Origin: Vogesella aquatica
GTDB taxonomy: Bacteria > Pseudomonadota > Gammaproteobacteria > Burkholderiales > Chromobacteriaceae
Assembly (NCBI RefSeq): GCF_028548455.1
Contig: NZ_JAQQLF010000030.1
Coordinates: 1-45,241, forward strand
Reading direction: 5' to 3'
DNA length: 45,241 nt
The notes under the pieces are model-generated. The model was not told where the DNA came from. It made no database searches and saw only the letters and a program-made list of their open reading frames with translations. Shown here in pieces: positions 33,143 through 45,124 of the stretch (position 1 is the stretch's first letter; every line of letters starts with the position of its first letter). The position numbers and the translations under genes were made by a program.

Positions 33143-33894
33143 GGCAACGGCCTTATCGCCATCTCGGCGTCCGCTTTGGCCAGCAGGCGGCGAATAGTGC
33201 CGTCTTTCACCATGGCGGCCAACTGCTGCGACAACACGCCCTTCAGCTGCTGCGCCACTACCGAATGGCGCGAGATGGCAATGCGGCGCTGCCCGCCAAA
33301 CTCGAACGACACCCGGGCCTGGCGGTACAGCCCGCGATAACGCGACTCGCGCAGCTCGCCCTGCGCCTGCAAAGCATTGATCAGCAGCACGTCAAAACGC
33401 TTGGCCAGCAGCTTGCGCAGCGCCATGTCTATGGTGGGAGCCGCATCGCGGCGCATGCGGTTATCGGCGTCAAACTGCGGGAAATAGTGCACCCCCTCGA
33501 CCACCCCCACGCTCAGGGGTAGCAGGTCTTCATAGCGCTGCGGCACACGCGGGTCGTTACTGCGCTGCAGTACCACGGTGCGGCTGCCGGGGGCAAACGG
33601 CGGGTCGATAAACTCCAGGTAAGCATCACGATCCGGGCCACCCTTCACCCCGATGCTGATATCGGCGCTGCCGGTTTCCATCATGGCCAGTACGCGTTTG
33701 AGCGGCACCTGCTCGATCTCCAGCACCAGTTGGCTACGCCGCGCCAGCTCGCGGATGATGTCCACGTAGGCGCCGGCTGGGCGGCCAGCCGCATCCAGCA
33801 CCTTGTAAGGTTCGGCGGTATTGAAGGCAAAGACTAGACGCTGAGCCTGGGCAGGCGGCGCCAGCATCACCAGCACAAGCAGGAAAAGGGGCAT
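33139..33894 (-). CDS. periplasmic solute-binding protein, SBP_bac_3 family (paralogue)
   Basis: The 251-residue protein has a short signal peptide ('LFLLVLVMLAPPAQAQ') and a family 3 binding fold: 'NTAEPYKVLDAAGRPAGAYVDIIRELARRS', 'METGSADISIGVKGGPDRDAYLEFIDPPF', 'LSVGVVEGVHYFPQF'. It shares layout and the 'VG..Hd..YF..FD.D' segment with the next gene, so the two probably arose by duplication. It heads a two-gene unit without transport partners. The ribosome-binding site is unclear. Confidence 0.82.
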   Translation of the reverse strand: MPLFLLVLVMLAPPAQAQRLVFAFNTAEPYKVLDAAGRPAGAYVDIIRELARRSQLVLEIEQVPLKRVLAMMETGSADISIGVKGGPDRDAYLEFIDPPFAPGSRTVVLQRSNDPRVPQRYEDLLPLSVGVVEGVHYFPQFDADNRMRRDAAPTIDMALRKLLAKRFDVLLINALQAQGELRESRYRGLYRQARVSFEFGGQRRIAISRHSVVAQQLKGVLSQQLAAMVKDGTIRRLLAKADAEMAIRPLP

Positions 33895-34006
33895 GAGTCG
33901 CGGTGCCGGCTGGTTAATAAAGTTGATAAATAGCGTGCTGCTTTAATACCACAACATTGTATCAACAATACACACGCCATCGTGCTGCAGACACCCTGCC
34001 AACACG

Positions 34007-35170
34007 TCAACGCCATACCACCTGCTCGTTCACGGCATACAGCCGGCACTCGCCCACGGCACGTTGCCGGCACAAGGCCAGTGCGCGCGACATAGCATCG
34101 TCGCCACTAGCCTGCCCCCAGTGGCCCATCCCGTCCATCGCGAAGGCGCGTGGCAATGGGCGCGCTAAAAAGCGCTGATAGTCCACGGCCTTCACCCTGG
34201 CCTGCGTCAGGGGAAGCGCCTCGCTATCGGCCACATTCCCCGCGGGCAAAGCAGGTGGTGGCCACAACGTCCCCGGCTGCGGCCAAGCCGAGCTTACCAG
34301 CAAGCGATCCAGCAACGGTTGCCACAGATCGTTACCGGCGGCAAACAAGGTATGGCCGTTGCTGCCAAATGCAGGTAATAGATGAAAATCCAGCCGACCA
34401 CCGGCCACGCGGTAAGCCACTGCCCAGGCACTACTGTAAGCCGGGCCGAAGAACTGGTCGTTTTCGGTATACAGCCATAGCATCGGCACTCGCGCCTGCT
34501 TGCCCCAGTCGGCAAACTGCTGTTGCAAAGTGCCCGGCGAGCACGGTACGCCAGGATGGCGATCGGGGTCGCCACCACGCCCACCCGCAAAATTGATGGC
34601 CAGCTTCAAGCCTGGCCAATCCCGGCTGCTGGCGGCGGTTACCAGAAAGCCGCCGGCAGACTGCCCTACCAACAACCACGACGTAGTGCTGACCCAAGGT
34701 TGGCCGCGCATATAGTCGAAGGTGGCGCGCAGCTGCTGCAGCCCGGCCTCCACCGCCGGCTGCCACTGCGGCCGCTCGCACGAGCCGGCGTCTTCAGGGT
34801 CGCCCAGCGCGGCGCTCTGGCCGTAGCCCAGGCGGGTGGGCACTGCCACGGCAAATCCCTTGCGGACAAAGTAGCGGGCCGCTGACTCCAGCCGCTGACG
34901 AGCCGGCAAGACACGCTGCTCGGCGGTGACAGCCCGGCCATGGTTGAGGATGACCAACGGAAACGGGCCATCGCCATCAGGACGAAAAGTGGTGACGGTG
35001 AAAGGGGCCGAGAGCACGGCGCCGTGGCGGTCGCGCACCGTCACCGGCAACGCGACCACAGTCTCGTGCACATCGCGCATCAAAGGCAGCTCGGCCTCCG
35101 CCGGCACGCCCTGGGCCAGACACAGGACATGCCACAGCAGCAAGCCACCGATCACAATAACGCGCATCAT
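34007..35170 (-). CDS. secreted alpha/beta hydrolase (dienelactone hydrolase-like)
   Basis: The 387-residue protein has a signal peptide (about 1-20, 'GLLLWHVLCLAQG') and an alpha/beta-hydrolase fold. The nucleophile elbow is 'GQSAGG' (Ser), the acid is probably Asp in 'WLYTENDQFFGP' and the His is in 'GSNGHTLFA'. 'VILNHGRAVTAEQR' supplies the oxyanion region. Two adjacent ATGs stand at 35170 and 35167; the second has better spacing from GGGAGG. Likely a periplasmic esterase; the substrate is unknown. It follows mnmE on the same strand after 23 bp. Confidence 0.85.
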   Translation of the reverse strand: MMRVIVIGGLLLWHVLCLAQGVPAEAELPLMRDVHETVVALPVTVRDRHGAVLSAPFTVTTFRPDGDGPFPLVILNHGRAVTAEQRVLPARQRLESAARYFVRKGFAVAVPTRLGYGQSAALGDPEDAGSCERPQWQPAVEAGLQQLRATFDYMRGQPWVSTTSWLLVGQSAGGFLVTAASSRDWPGLKLAINFAGGRGGDPDRHPGVPCSPGTLQQQFADWGKQARVPMLWLYTENDQFFGPAYSSAWAVAYRVAGGRLDFHLLPAFGSNGHTLFAAGNDLWQPLLDRLLVSSAWPQPGTLWPPPALPAGNVADSEALPLTQARVKAVDYQRFLARPLPRAFAMDGMGHWGQASGDDAMSRALALCRQRAVGECRLYAVNEQVVWR

Positions 35171-35193
35171 GCCTCCCTGCCCGCGAGGGCGGT

Positions 35194-36546
35194 TTACTTA
35201 CCGATGCAAAAACGGCTGAAGATCACGCCCAGCAAGTCGTCCGGCGTGAACTTGCCGGTGATTTCCGACAGGCTGTTCTGCGCCATGCGCAGCTCTTCGG
35301 CAAAAATTTCCACCATCTGCCAGTCGGCCTCGGCCAGGCCCAGGTGGTCGGCGGCGCGGGCGATCGCGTCCAGGTGGCGTTCGCGCGCCAGGAACACGCC
35401 TTCGCTGTCGCCACTGTAGCCGATCATCTCCAGCAGTAGCGCGCGCAGGTCGTCCACGCCGGCGTGGGTACGCGCCGACAGGTGTACCACCGGGTGGCCG
35501 TCCTGCTCGCTGCGGCCAACCTGGCCACCGGACAGGTCTACCTTGTTGAACACGTGTACGCGCGGCAAGCGCGGTGGCAGCTTGGCCAGAATGGCGTGCA
35601 CCTCGGGCACCAGGCCATCGCGGCTATCGGCCAGCACCAGCGCCACGTCGGCGCGCTCCACCGCCTGCCAGGTGCGCTCGATGCCGATTTTTTCCACCAC
35701 GTCGTTGGTATCGCGCAGGCCGGCGGTATCGATGATGTGCACCGGCACGCCGTCGATCACGATTTCCTCGCGCACGGTGTCGCGCGTGGTGCCGGCGATG
35801 TCGGTAACGATGGCGATGTCGTCGCCGGCCAGCGCGTTCATCAGGCTGGATTTGCCTACGTTAGGCTGGCCCACCAGCACCACGTGCATGCCCTCGCGCA
35901 GCAGCGCACCCTGTTTGGCGGTGGCCTGCACTTTTTGCAGTTGGCCGCGCAGGCGGCGCAGGCGCCCTACCGCGTCGGCCTTTTCCAGAAAGTCGATGTC
36001 TTCTTCGGGGAAGTCCAGCGTGGCCTCCACCAGCATGCGCAGGTTGATCAGCTCGTCCACCAGGGTGTGAATCTCGTGCGAGAAGGCGCCTTTCAGCGAT
36101 TTGAGCGCGCTCTTGGCCGCACTCTCGCTGGCGGCGTCGATCAGGTCGGCCACGCTTTCGGCTTGTGCCAGGTCCAGCTTGTCGTTCAGGAAGGCACGCT
36201 TGGTGAACTCGCCCGGCTCGGCCAGGCGCGCGCCCAGTTGCAGGCAGCGGCTCACCAGCATCTTCATCACCACCGGGCCGCCGTGGCCCTGCAGCTCGAT
36301 CACGTCTTCGCCGGTAAAGCTGTTGGGGCCGGGGAAGTACAGCAGCAGACCGTTGTCGATGGCGCTGCCGTCGGCAGCGTAAAAGTCGGTGTAGGTGGCG
36401 TAGCGCGGCTTGGGCGTTTTACCGCCGCTGATGGCCTGGGCAAAGGGCAGCAAGTCGCGGCCAGAGACGCGCACCACCCCCACGCCGCCGCGGCCTGGGG
36501 CGGTGGCAATGGCGCAGATGGTGCTGGGGGTGTAGCTGAAGCTCAT
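35194..36546 (-). CDS. mnmE: tRNA uridine-5-carboxymethylaminomethyl modification GTPase
   Basis: The 450-residue MnmE works with MnmG to modify U34 of several tRNAs. It shows the N-terminal folate-binding domain ('[21 protein letters not shown]', '[15 protein letters not shown]'), the helical region, the inserted G domain ('GQPNVGKSS', 'DIAGTTRD', 'DTAGLRDT', 'NKVD') and the catalytic C-terminal 'FCIGK'. AAGGA precedes the ATG at 36546, the family start. The position next to yidC is the ancestral origin-proximal arrangement. Confidence 0.97.
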   Translation of the reverse strand: MSFSYTPSTICAIATAPGRGGVGVVRVSGRDLLPFAQAISGGKTPKPRYATYTDFYAADGSAIDNGLLLYFPGPNSFTGEDVIELQGHGGPVVMKMLVSRCLQLGARLAEPGEFTKRAFLNDKLDLAQAESVADLIDAASESAAKSALKSLKGAFSHEIHTLVDELINLRMLVEATLDFPEEDIDFLEKADAVGRLRRLRGQLQKVQATAKQGALLREGMHVVLVGQPNVGKSSLMNALAGDDIAIVTDIAGTTRDTVREEIVIDGVPVHIIDTAGLRDTNDVVEKIGIERTWQAVERADVALVLADSRDGLVPEVHAILAKLPPRLPRVHVFNKVDLSGGQVGRSEQDGHPVVHLSARTHAGVDDLRALLLEMIGYSGDSEGVFLARERHLDAIARAADHLGLAEADWQMVEIFAEELRMAQNSLSEITGKFTPDDLLGVIFSRFCIGK

Positions 36547-36567
36547 GGGGTTTCCTTCAATTCTGGG

Positions 36568-36655
36568 GCCACGAAAACCACGAAAAGACACCCCAAACAG
36601 CCGGTCAGGCAGACCCTGGCAGACCGCTTTCGTGTTCTTTCGTGGGGTTCGTGGC
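36568..36655. repeat. imperfect long inverted repeat between mnmE and yidC
   Basis: Two 24-bp arms (36568-36591 and 36632-36655) are complementary at about 20 positions. Each arm is built of two CACGAAAA-like units (CCACGAAAACCACGAAAAG / CTTTCGTGGGGTTCGTGG). Between them lies a short direct repeat GGCAGACC-ct-GGCAGACC. It looks like a dispersed REP/MITE-type palindromic unit rather than a terminator, because no T-run follows. Confidence 0.6.
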
Positions 36656-36691
36656 AATAAGCATATTAGCCCGGTGGGTAACGCGGGCAGC

Positions 36692-36717
36692 AAAAAGCCC
36701 GGCCAAAAGGCCGGGCT
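36692..36717 (-). terminator. terminator after yidC
   Basis: AGCCCGGCC (36696-36704) pairs with GGCCGGGCT (36709-36717) around AAAA; the A-run at 36692-36696 becomes a U-run on the minus strand. It lies 31 bp beyond the yidC stop. Confidence 0.85.
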
Positions 36718-36732
36718 GTGATTCTACCGTAC

Positions 36733-36745
36733 AAGGTTGGCCGCA
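36733..36745 (+). repeat. AAGGTTGGCCGCA, exact copy (after yidC)
   Basis: Exact intergenic copy two bases downstream of the yidC stop, the same relation as at pntB. Confidence 0.9.
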
Positions 36746-36747
36746 GA

Positions 36748-38391
36748 TCAGGACTGCAGGGCCGCCTTGCGGGCTTTTTCGATGCTCTGGTTCACGTACC
36801 ACTGCTGTGTGATGGACAGCAGGTTGTTCACTACCCAGTACAGCACCAGGCCGGCCGGGAAGAAGAAGAACATCACCGAGAAGGCAATCGGCATGATCTT
36901 CATCATCTTGGCCTGCATCGGGTCGGCCGGTGGCGGGTTCAGGAAGGTCTGGGCAAACATGGTAATGGCCATGATCAGCGGCAGCGCGTAGAACGGGTCC
37001 GGGCGGGCCAGATCGTGGATGTACAGCCATTCTGCCTGGCGCAGCTCTACCGACGCCAGCAGCGCCCAGTACAGGCCGATGAACACCGGAATCTGCACCA
37101 GCATAGGCAGGCAGCCACCCAGCGGGTTCACTTTCTCGGTTTTGTACATTTCCATCACGGCTTGCTGGAACTTCATGCGGTCGTCGCCGTACTGCTGCTT
37201 CAGGTTTTCCAGACGCGGTGCCAGCACCTTCATCTTGGCCATGGAGCGGTAGGAGGCGGCGGTCAGCGGGTAGAACACAGCCTTCACGGTGAGGGTGAGC
37301 AGGATGATCGCCCAGCCCCAGTTGTTCACCAGTGCGTGCAGCTTGGTCAGCAGCCAGAACAGCGGCGAGGCAAAGATATGCACCATGCCGTAGTCTTTGG
37401 CCAGGTCCAGGCCTTCGGCCACTTTGGTCACCGTGTTGTATTCCAGCGGGCCGGCGTACAGCGGCACGGTCAGCGAGGTGCTTTGGCCAGCAGCCACGGT
37501 CGGTACGGTTACCAGCGCGGCAGCCGAGTAGGCACCGTTCTTAGGCTCCAGCAGGAACTGGCAGCTCTGGGCATTGGCACATACCGGCTTGCCTTCCAGC
37601 GGTTTCAGGATCCAGGCGCTACCAAAGTAGTGCTGCACCATGCCTACCCAGCCGTTGTCGGCGTTCTTGGTGTATTCGCCCTTACCTTTGTCCAGGTCGT
37701 CAAACTTCACTTTCTGGAACTTGCCGTCGTGGGTATACACCGCCGGGCCGGTAAAGGTTTGTGCCATACGGCCTTCACCTTCCGGTGCCTTGCCGTCACG
37801 CAGCAGGCGGAAGTAAGCCGTGGTGGACAGCGGGGTGCTACCACCGTTGACGATGTCGTAACGCACGTCGATCAGGTAGCTGCCCTTCTTGAAGGTGTAC
37901 ACCTTGCTGACCTGCACACCGTTGGCCGCAGGGGCCGTCAGTTTCACTTCTACCTGGTCGCCAGCCAGCTGGTACTCGGCTTTTTCGGCGGCAAACACGG
38001 TTTTGTGGGTAGGCAGGGCGGCGTTGCCGGCGGCGATCAGGCCGGTTTGTGCCACGTACAGGCGCTCACCCTTGTCGGTGAACAGCTCGAAGCGCTTGGA
38101 GGCATCTACCGCGCCGTCGTGCTTGAGCAGCTGCAGGCTGCGCAGGTCGCCACCATTGGTGTCGATCTCGGCGCGCAGCACGTCGGTATTCACTACCACG
38201 CGCTGGCCTTTGACTGGCTTGGCACTGTCTGCCAGCTGGGCAGACGGTACGTCGGAATGGGGGGCTGCAGTGGCGGCAGCTTGTTGCTGCACAGCAGGCT
38301 TGGCGGGCGGCTTCGGCGCAAAGTATTCCTGCCACAGCAGCAGGATGCCGAAAGACAGCACGATAAAGATGATCAGTCGTTTGGAGTCCAT
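36748..38391 (-). CDS. yidC: membrane protein insertase YidC
   Basis: The 547-residue YidC inserts membrane proteins with or without SecYEG. It has the Gram-negative layout: N-terminal helix ('[19 protein letters not shown]'), a large periplasmic domain (about 45-340), and five conserved C-terminal helices with '[29 protein letters not shown]' (including the hydrophilic-groove Arg region), '[23 protein letters not shown]' and '[17 protein letters not shown]'. It lies in the conserved rpmH-rnpA-yidD-yidC-mnmE order. Confidence 0.97.
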   Translation of the reverse strand: MDSKRLIIFIVLSFGILLLWQEYFAPKPPAKPAVQQQAAATAAPHSDVPSAQLADSAKPVKGQRVVVNTDVLRAEIDTNGGDLRSLQLLKHDGAVDASKRFELFTDKGERLYVAQTGLIAAGNAALPTHKTVFAAEKAEYQLAGDQVEVKLTAPAANGVQVSKVYTFKKGSYLIDVRYDIVNGGSTPLSTTAYFRLLRDGKAPEGEGRMAQTFTGPAVYTHDGKFQKVKFDDLDKGKGEYTKNADNGWVGMVQHYFGSAWILKPLEGKPVCANAQSCQFLLEPKNGAYSAAALVTVPTVAAGQSTSLTVPLYAGPLEYNTVTKVAEGLDLAKDYGMVHIFASPLFWLLTKLHALVNNWGWAIILLTLTVKAVFYPLTAASYRSMAKMKVLAPRLENLKQQYGDDRMKFQQAVMEMYKTEKVNPLGGCLPMLVQIPVFIGLYWALLASVELRQAEWLYIHDLARPDPFYALPLIMAITMFAQTFLNPPPADPMQAKMMKIMPIAFSVMFFFFPAGLVLYWVVNNLLSITQQWYVNQSIEKARKAALQS

Positions 38392-38408
38392 CTCTCTTAC
38401 CGGAAAGG

Positions 38409-38618
38409 TCAGGGAACCGGGTCATAACCGCTGCCGCCCCAAGGGTGGCAACGGCATATCCGTCGTGTCGCTAGCAGGCCGCCCTTGATGGCGCCGTGCT
38501 TTCTCAATGCTTCGATGGCGTAGGCCGAACAGGTGGGCTGATAACGGCAACGCGGCGGCAGCCAGGGGCTGATCGCCAGCTGGTAAAAGCGCACCAGAAG
38601 AATCAAGAATTTCGACAT
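38409..38618 (-). CDS. yidD: membrane protein insertion efficiency factor YidD
   Basis: The 69-residue YidD shows the whole family signature: '[63 protein letters not shown]'-type Cys/Pro/His-rich sequence. It helps YidC-dependent insertion at the inner membrane. It overlaps the end of rnpA by 16 bp and precedes yidC by 17 bp. Confidence 0.96.
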   Translation of the reverse strand: MSKFLILLVRFYQLAISPWLPPRCRYQPTCSAYAIEALRKHGAIKGGLLATRRICRCHPWGGSGYDPVP

Positions 38619-38956
38619 CGGGCTAGTTTAGCAAAGAGCGCAGCCAAAGCTGTGATTGCTTCGTGATATTCGTCGCGGTAATACGCCTGCCGGGAGCGGA
38701 CAACAAAATCCATTGGCGGCAAAGCATGCTTGTTCAGACGGAACCACTCGCGCACCGTGCGCTTGATGTAGTTACGGCGATTGGCACGCTTGGCTACCTT
38801 CTTGCCTACCACCAGGCCCAGGCGCGCATGCGTCAGGCCGTTGGGCCGGGCATACACCTGGAACAGGTTATTACTGCGCGCGTTCCGCAAATGAAAAACG
38901 GATGAGAACTCATCCGTTTTTAAAAGCCGGTGCGCACGGCGAAATGTGTTGTCCAA
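38603..38956 (-). CDS. rnpA: ribonuclease P protein component
   Basis: RnpA binds the RNase P RNA and helps 5' processing of tRNAs. The RNase P signature '[22 protein letters not shown]' is intact. No ATG fits: the best start is the TTG at 38956 ([18 protein letters not shown]), 4 nt after the rpmH stop, giving 117 residues. Upstream in-frame starts lie inside rpmH. Overlap or near-overlap of rpmH and rnpA is common. Start choice is inferred. Confidence 0.92.
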   Translation of the reverse strand: MDNTFRRAHRLLKTDEFSSVFHLRNARSNNLFQVYARPNGLTHARLGLVVGKKVAKRANRRNYIKRTVREWFRLNKHALPPMDFVVRSRQAYYRDEYHEAITALAALFAKLARCRNS

Positions 38957-38960
38957 GCGA

Positions 38961-39095
38961 TTAAACGGCCAGACGCTTGCGGCCTTTAGCGCGACGGGCG
39001 GCCAGAACGGCACGACCACCACGGGTCTTGGAGCGAACGAGGAAGCCGTGAGTACGCTTGCGGCGGGTAGTAGAAGGCTGGTAAGTACGTTTCAT
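38961..39095 (-). CDS. rpmH: 50S ribosomal protein L34
   Basis: The 44-residue L34 is complete ([18 protein letters not shown]...GRKRLAV) with AGGA upstream of the ATG at 39095. An in-frame reading up to 39188 is only leader sequence. It is the first gene of the rpmH-rnpA-yidD-yidC block and has its own strong promoter. Confidence 0.97.
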   Translation of the reverse strand: MKRTYQPSTTRRKRTHGFLVRSKTRGGRAVLAARRAKGRKRLAV

Positions 39096-39134
39096 GATGA
39101 AGTTTTCCTGTTTCGAAACGGAAATAAACGCGTG

Positions 39135-39163
39135 ATTACACAGATAAATCCATGTTTTGTCAA
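39135..39163 (-). promoter_or_regulatory. rpmH promoter
   Basis: On the minus strand TTGACA (39163-39158), a 17-bp spacer and TGTAAT (39140-39135) form a near-consensus sigma-70 promoter about 40 nt upstream of the rpmH start. It drives the ribosomal protein, RNase P and YidC genes. Confidence 0.8.
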
Positions 39164-39279
39164 CCTTTGCCACCCAGAAGCACGTCAATAGCCTGCAGGC
39201 AGCGCGGGAAAGCGCACATTATAGAGACACAACAGCCCGCCCATGGTGGGTAAAGTGCTGTACAAATTTTTTGCAGTGC

Positions 39280-39288
39280 TGTGGATAA
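39280..39288 (+). promoter_or_regulatory. DnaA box upstream of dnaA
   Basis: TGTGGATAA is a perfect DnaA box (complement TTATCCACA). It sits just upstream of a -10-like TAGAAT (39305-39310) and about 200 bp before the dnaA start, a position that fits autoregulation. I found no cluster of further boxes or AT-rich 13-mers between rpmH and dnaA, so a full oriC here is not demonstrated. Confidence 0.7.
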
Positions 39289-39486
39289 CTTTGCGCAAAA
39301 GCCGTAGAATAGCCAGCTGAAAACCTGCCTGTTGCCGTGCCCAGTAAAAGCGAATCCCCTGCACGGCTACCTGATACAGGCAAGGCTAGCCAGCCCAACC
39401 CAACAATGACTGCCGGTGCCGCTTGCCGTCAGCCACTCCCGCCGCCCCCTGACCAGCTGTCCGTTTGCGGCGGGATTTTGTTTTTA

Positions 39487-40941
39487 ATGACTTTGATGAC
39501 TGAACCGGAACACTTCTGGGCCACGTGCCTGACGCGTCTGGAGGAAGAACTTTCCTCGCAGCAATTCAATACCTGGATCCGCCCTCTGGCCGCCGAGCCG
39601 ACAGAGGAGGCACTGGTATTGTACGCACCCAACCGTTTCATCCTGCAGTTCATCAAAGACCGCTTCCTGGCGCGTATTGAAGAGCTGGCCATCGAGCTGC
39701 TGGGCGAAACGCCGGTAGAGCTGCGCATAGGCGCGCCCGCCGGTGCTACCCCGGCCCCGGTCACGCCACCCAAAGCCACCCCGCGTGGCCAGGGCAGCGC
39801 ACCTGCGGCCAACCCTGCCGCCAGCGATAGCAAAACCGACGCGCGCCCGGCCAGCAACCCCAGCGTAGCCGCCAGCCCCAAGCAAACCGCGCTGAAAGCC
39901 ATTGGCGGTGGCCACGAAAGTACCCGCCTGAACCCGGCGTTTACCTTCGATACCCTGGTGACCGGTAAAGGTAACCAGCTGGCGCGCGCCGCCGCGCTGC
40001 AAATTGCCGAAAACCCGGGCGACCCGGCCTACAACCCGCTGTTTGTGTACGGTGGCGTGGGCCTGGGTAAGACCCACTTGATACAAGCCATCGGCAACCA
40101 CGTTTACCAGAAAAACCCGCAGGCCAAGATTCGTTATATCCACGCCGAACGCTACGTAGCCGACATCATGCGCGCCTACCAGCACAAGGCCTTTGACGAG
40201 TTCAAGCGCTACTACCACAGCCTGGACCTGCTGCTGATCGACGACATCCAGTTCTTTGCCGGCAAAAACCGCACCCAGGAAGAATTCTTCTACGCCTTTA
40301 ACGCGCTGATCGAGGGTGGCAAGCAGGTGATCATGACCTGCGACAGCTACCCCAAACAGATAGAAGGTATGGAAGAGCGCCTGATCTCGCGCTTTAGCTG
40401 GGGCCTGACGGTAGAAATCCAGCCGCCGGAGCTGGAAATGCGCGTGGCCATTCTGATGAAAAAGGCCGAAGCCGATAACACCAAGCTGGACCACAACGTA
40501 GCCTTCTTTATTGCCCAGAACGTGCGCAGCAACGTGCGCGAGCTGGAAGGCGCACTGAAGCGCGTGGTGGCCTACGCCCGCTTTACCAGCCAGCCCATCA
40601 CCATGGAGCTGGTGAAAGAAGCGCTGAAAGACATTCTGGCCGCAGGCAACCGCCAGGTCACCGTGGACGCCATCCAGAAAACGGTGGCCGAGTACTACAA
40701 GATCAAGCTGTCCGACATGCACAGCAAAAAGCGCAGCCGCGATATCGCGCGCCCGCGCCAGGTCGCCATGGCGCTGGCCAAAGAGCTGACCTCGCTGAGC
40801 CTGCCGAACATTGGCGACGCCTTTGGCGGCCGCGACCACACCACCGTGCTGCACGCCTGCAAAACCATTGCAGAAATGCGCGGTAGTGACGCGGACATCG
40901 CCCACGATTACGATACGCTGCTCTCCATGCTGCGTAACTGA
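39487..40941 (+). CDS. dnaA: chromosomal replication initiator DnaA
   Basis: The 484-residue DnaA has domain I ('[27 protein letters not shown]'), a variable Ala/Pro linker (domain II), the AAA+ domain III with Walker A '[10 protein letters not shown]' and Walker B '[13 protein letters not shown]', and DNA-binding domain IV ending '[24 protein letters not shown]'. The ATG at 39487 ([11 protein letters not shown]) fits the family; 39496 is also possible. An in-frame extension to 39337 overlaps the leader and is rejected. dnaN follows after 38 bp. Confidence 0.96.
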   Translation: MTLMTEPEHFWATCLTRLEEELSSQQFNTWIRPLAAEPTEEALVLYAPNRFILQFIKDRFLARIEELAIELLGETPVELRIGAPAGATPAPVTPPKATPRGQGSAPAANPAASDSKTDARPASNPSVAASPKQTALKAIGGGHESTRLNPAFTFDTLVTGKGNQLARAAALQIAENPGDPAYNPLFVYGGVGLGKTHLIQAIGNHVYQKNPQAKIRYIHAERYVADIMRAYQHKAFDEFKRYYHSLDLLLIDDIQFFAGKNRTQEEFFYAFNALIEGGKQVIMTCDSYPKQIEGMEERLISRFSWGLTVEIQPPELEMRVAILMKKAEADNTKLDHNVAFFIAQNVRSNVRELEGALKRVVAYARFTSQPITMELVKEALKDILAAGNRQVTVDAIQKTVAEYYKIKLSDMHSKKRSRDIARPRQVAMALAKELTSLSLPNIGDAFGGRDHTTVLHACKTIAEMRGSDADIAHDYDTLLSMLRN

Positions 40942-40979
40942 ACCTTTTCATAACGACCTGTAACCCCGGGAGTCCGCAC

Positions 40980-42086
40980 ATGCTGATTCTGCAAGCCGAA
41001 CGCGATGCACTGCTCAAACCCCTGCTGGCTGTGACCGGCATCGTAGAGCGTCGCCACACCCTGCCTATCCTCTCCAACGTACTGATCGAGAAAAAGGCAG
41101 ACGCGGTAAGCTTTCTGGCCACCGACCTGGAAATCCAGATCACCACGGCCAGCCCCGACGACATCGCCGGCGAAGCCTTCCGCCTGACTACCTCGGCCAA
41201 AAAGCTGCAGGACATCCTGCGCGCGATCCCCGACAAGACCACCGTTACGCTGGAACAGCAAGACGGCCGCCTGATGCTGAAAGCCGGCAAAAGCCGCTTC
41301 AACCTGCAAACCCTGCCGGCGGACGACTTTCCGCTGCTGTCGGCCGCCAGCGCCGCCGAAGCCAGCTTCAGCCTGGCCCAGCGCGACCTGAAGCGCCTGA
41401 TCGCCCAGGTACAGTACGCCATGGCCGTGCAGGACATCCGCTACTACCTGAACGGCCTGCTGCTGCAAACCGAAGGCAACCAGGTACGCCTGATCGCCAC
41501 CGACGGCCACCGCCTGGCCTTTGCCAGTGCCGAGATTGCGGCCAACCTGGCCAAGAGCGAAGTGATCCTGCCGCGCAAAACCATCGTAGAGCTGTACAAG
41601 CTGCTGCAGGATAGCGACGAGCAGATCAACGTGGAGCTGCTGTCCAACCAGGTGCGCTTCAGCTTTGGCAGCACCGTGATCATCAGCAAAATCGTGGACG
41701 GCAAGTTCCCCGACTACAACCGCGTGATCCCGCTGGACAACAACAACATCTTCCTGCTGGAACGCGTGACCTTCCTGCAGGCGCTACAACGCGCAGCCAT
41801 CCTGGCCAACGAGAAATTCCGCGGCGTACGGCTGGTACTGCGCCCGGGCACCATGTCCATCCTGTGTACCAACAGCGAGCAGGAAGAAGCCGAAGAAGAG
41901 CTGGAAATCGCCTACCAGGGCGCCGAGCTGGAAATCGGCTTCAACATCAACTACCTGCTGGACGTGCTGACCAACCTACCGGCTGAAACCGTGCAGCTCG
42001 CCTTTGGCGACGCCGTACGCGCCGTGCTGGTAACCATCCCGGACAACGCAACCTTCAAATACGTTGTGATGCCAATGCGCATCTGA
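40980..42086 (+). CDS. dnaN: DNA polymerase III sliding clamp (beta)
   Basis: The 368-residue clamp tethers polymerase III to DNA. It shows the three-domain DnaN pattern with 'GIVERRHTLPILSNVLIEKKAD', 'QVRLIATDGHRLAFAS', 'FPDYNRVIP' and the C-terminal 'YVVMPMRI' that is a family hallmark. GGGAG precedes the ATG at 40980. A motif copy with one mismatch lies inside ('EIAANLAKS'). Confidence 0.97.
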   Translation: MLILQAERDALLKPLLAVTGIVERRHTLPILSNVLIEKKADAVSFLATDLEIQITTASPDDIAGEAFRLTTSAKKLQDILRAIPDKTTVTLEQQDGRLMLKAGKSRFNLQTLPADDFPLLSAASAAEASFSLAQRDLKRLIAQVQYAMAVQDIRYYLNGLLLQTEGNQVRLIATDGHRLAFASAEIAANLAKSEVILPRKTIVELYKLLQDSDEQINVELLSNQVRFSFGSTVIISKIVDGKFPDYNRVIPLDNNNIFLLERVTFLQALQRAAILANEKFRGVRLVLRPGTMSILCTNSEQEEAEEELEIAYQGAELEIGFNINYLLDVLTNLPAETVQLAFGDAVRAVLVTIPDNATFKYVVMPMRI

Positions 42087-42138
42087 CACCCGCCTGCCCT
42101 GCCCCGTGCAGGGCCAGCGGCGGCGGCCACCAGCCTAA

Positions 42139-44586
<2,448 letters not shown>

Positions 44587-44666
44587 AAATGTAGGATCCC
44601 ACGAATATCTAGATTTTTCCCACTTTTCTAGATTTTTGGGATTCGGCTCGCTGTACTTAGCTTAGC

Positions 44667-44695
44667 AAATGGCCTCCAGTTTTGGAGGCCATTTT
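44667..44695 (+). terminator. terminator after gyrB
   Basis: AAATGGCCTCCA (44667-44678) pairs with TGGAGGCCATTT (44683-44694) around GTTT and ends in TTTT. Between the gyrB stop and this hairpin the unit CTAGATTTTT occurs twice (near 44610 and 44630). Confidence 0.8.
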
Positions 44696-45124
44696 CATTC
44701 CCTACTAGCCGATGGGAAATACAGCCATGGTGGTAGCGGGGCCGCTTATCGGCCTTAGCGGTCTGTCACCCTATCAGCCTTGAGAGTCTACTCAAGGTCA
44801 CACACCAGCCATTTCCCTGTCCCCAGCACCGAGTGGCAGCTTCCTGCAACGGTATATGCGAACTCCCGATTCGAAGCTGAAGTTTACGCCGGCCAGCGAA
44901 ATTGGCCGCTTTGCATCGAATCCACGCTTATCACCATATAGTCGATAACTGATAGTACTGTAATGAAGTGATTCAAATTTCCGTAGCTGCAACCTCAACA
45001 AATTCGGGCTGTACAACTTCCACAGGCTCCAAGAATCTTTTCAATGCTTCTTGTTGTTCTAATAGGAAGGGGGCATTTTTGACCTTGCCGTGAAGGTTCA
45101 AAAGACGCTTCTCAGCTCTGATCA
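44696..45124. other. lower-GC region without a supported gene
   Basis: About 430 bp with visibly lower GC than the gyrB side. A 72-codon minus-strand frame (44798-45016) has no recognisable signature and no ribosome-binding site; it may be a decayed remnant. The region borders an insertion sequence, so it is probably accessory DNA. Confidence 0.5.

Noticed and set aside
44798-45016. 72-codon minus-strand frame next to the IS element
   Set aside because: No ribosome-binding site or recognised domain; kept only as a possible remnant in the region entry.
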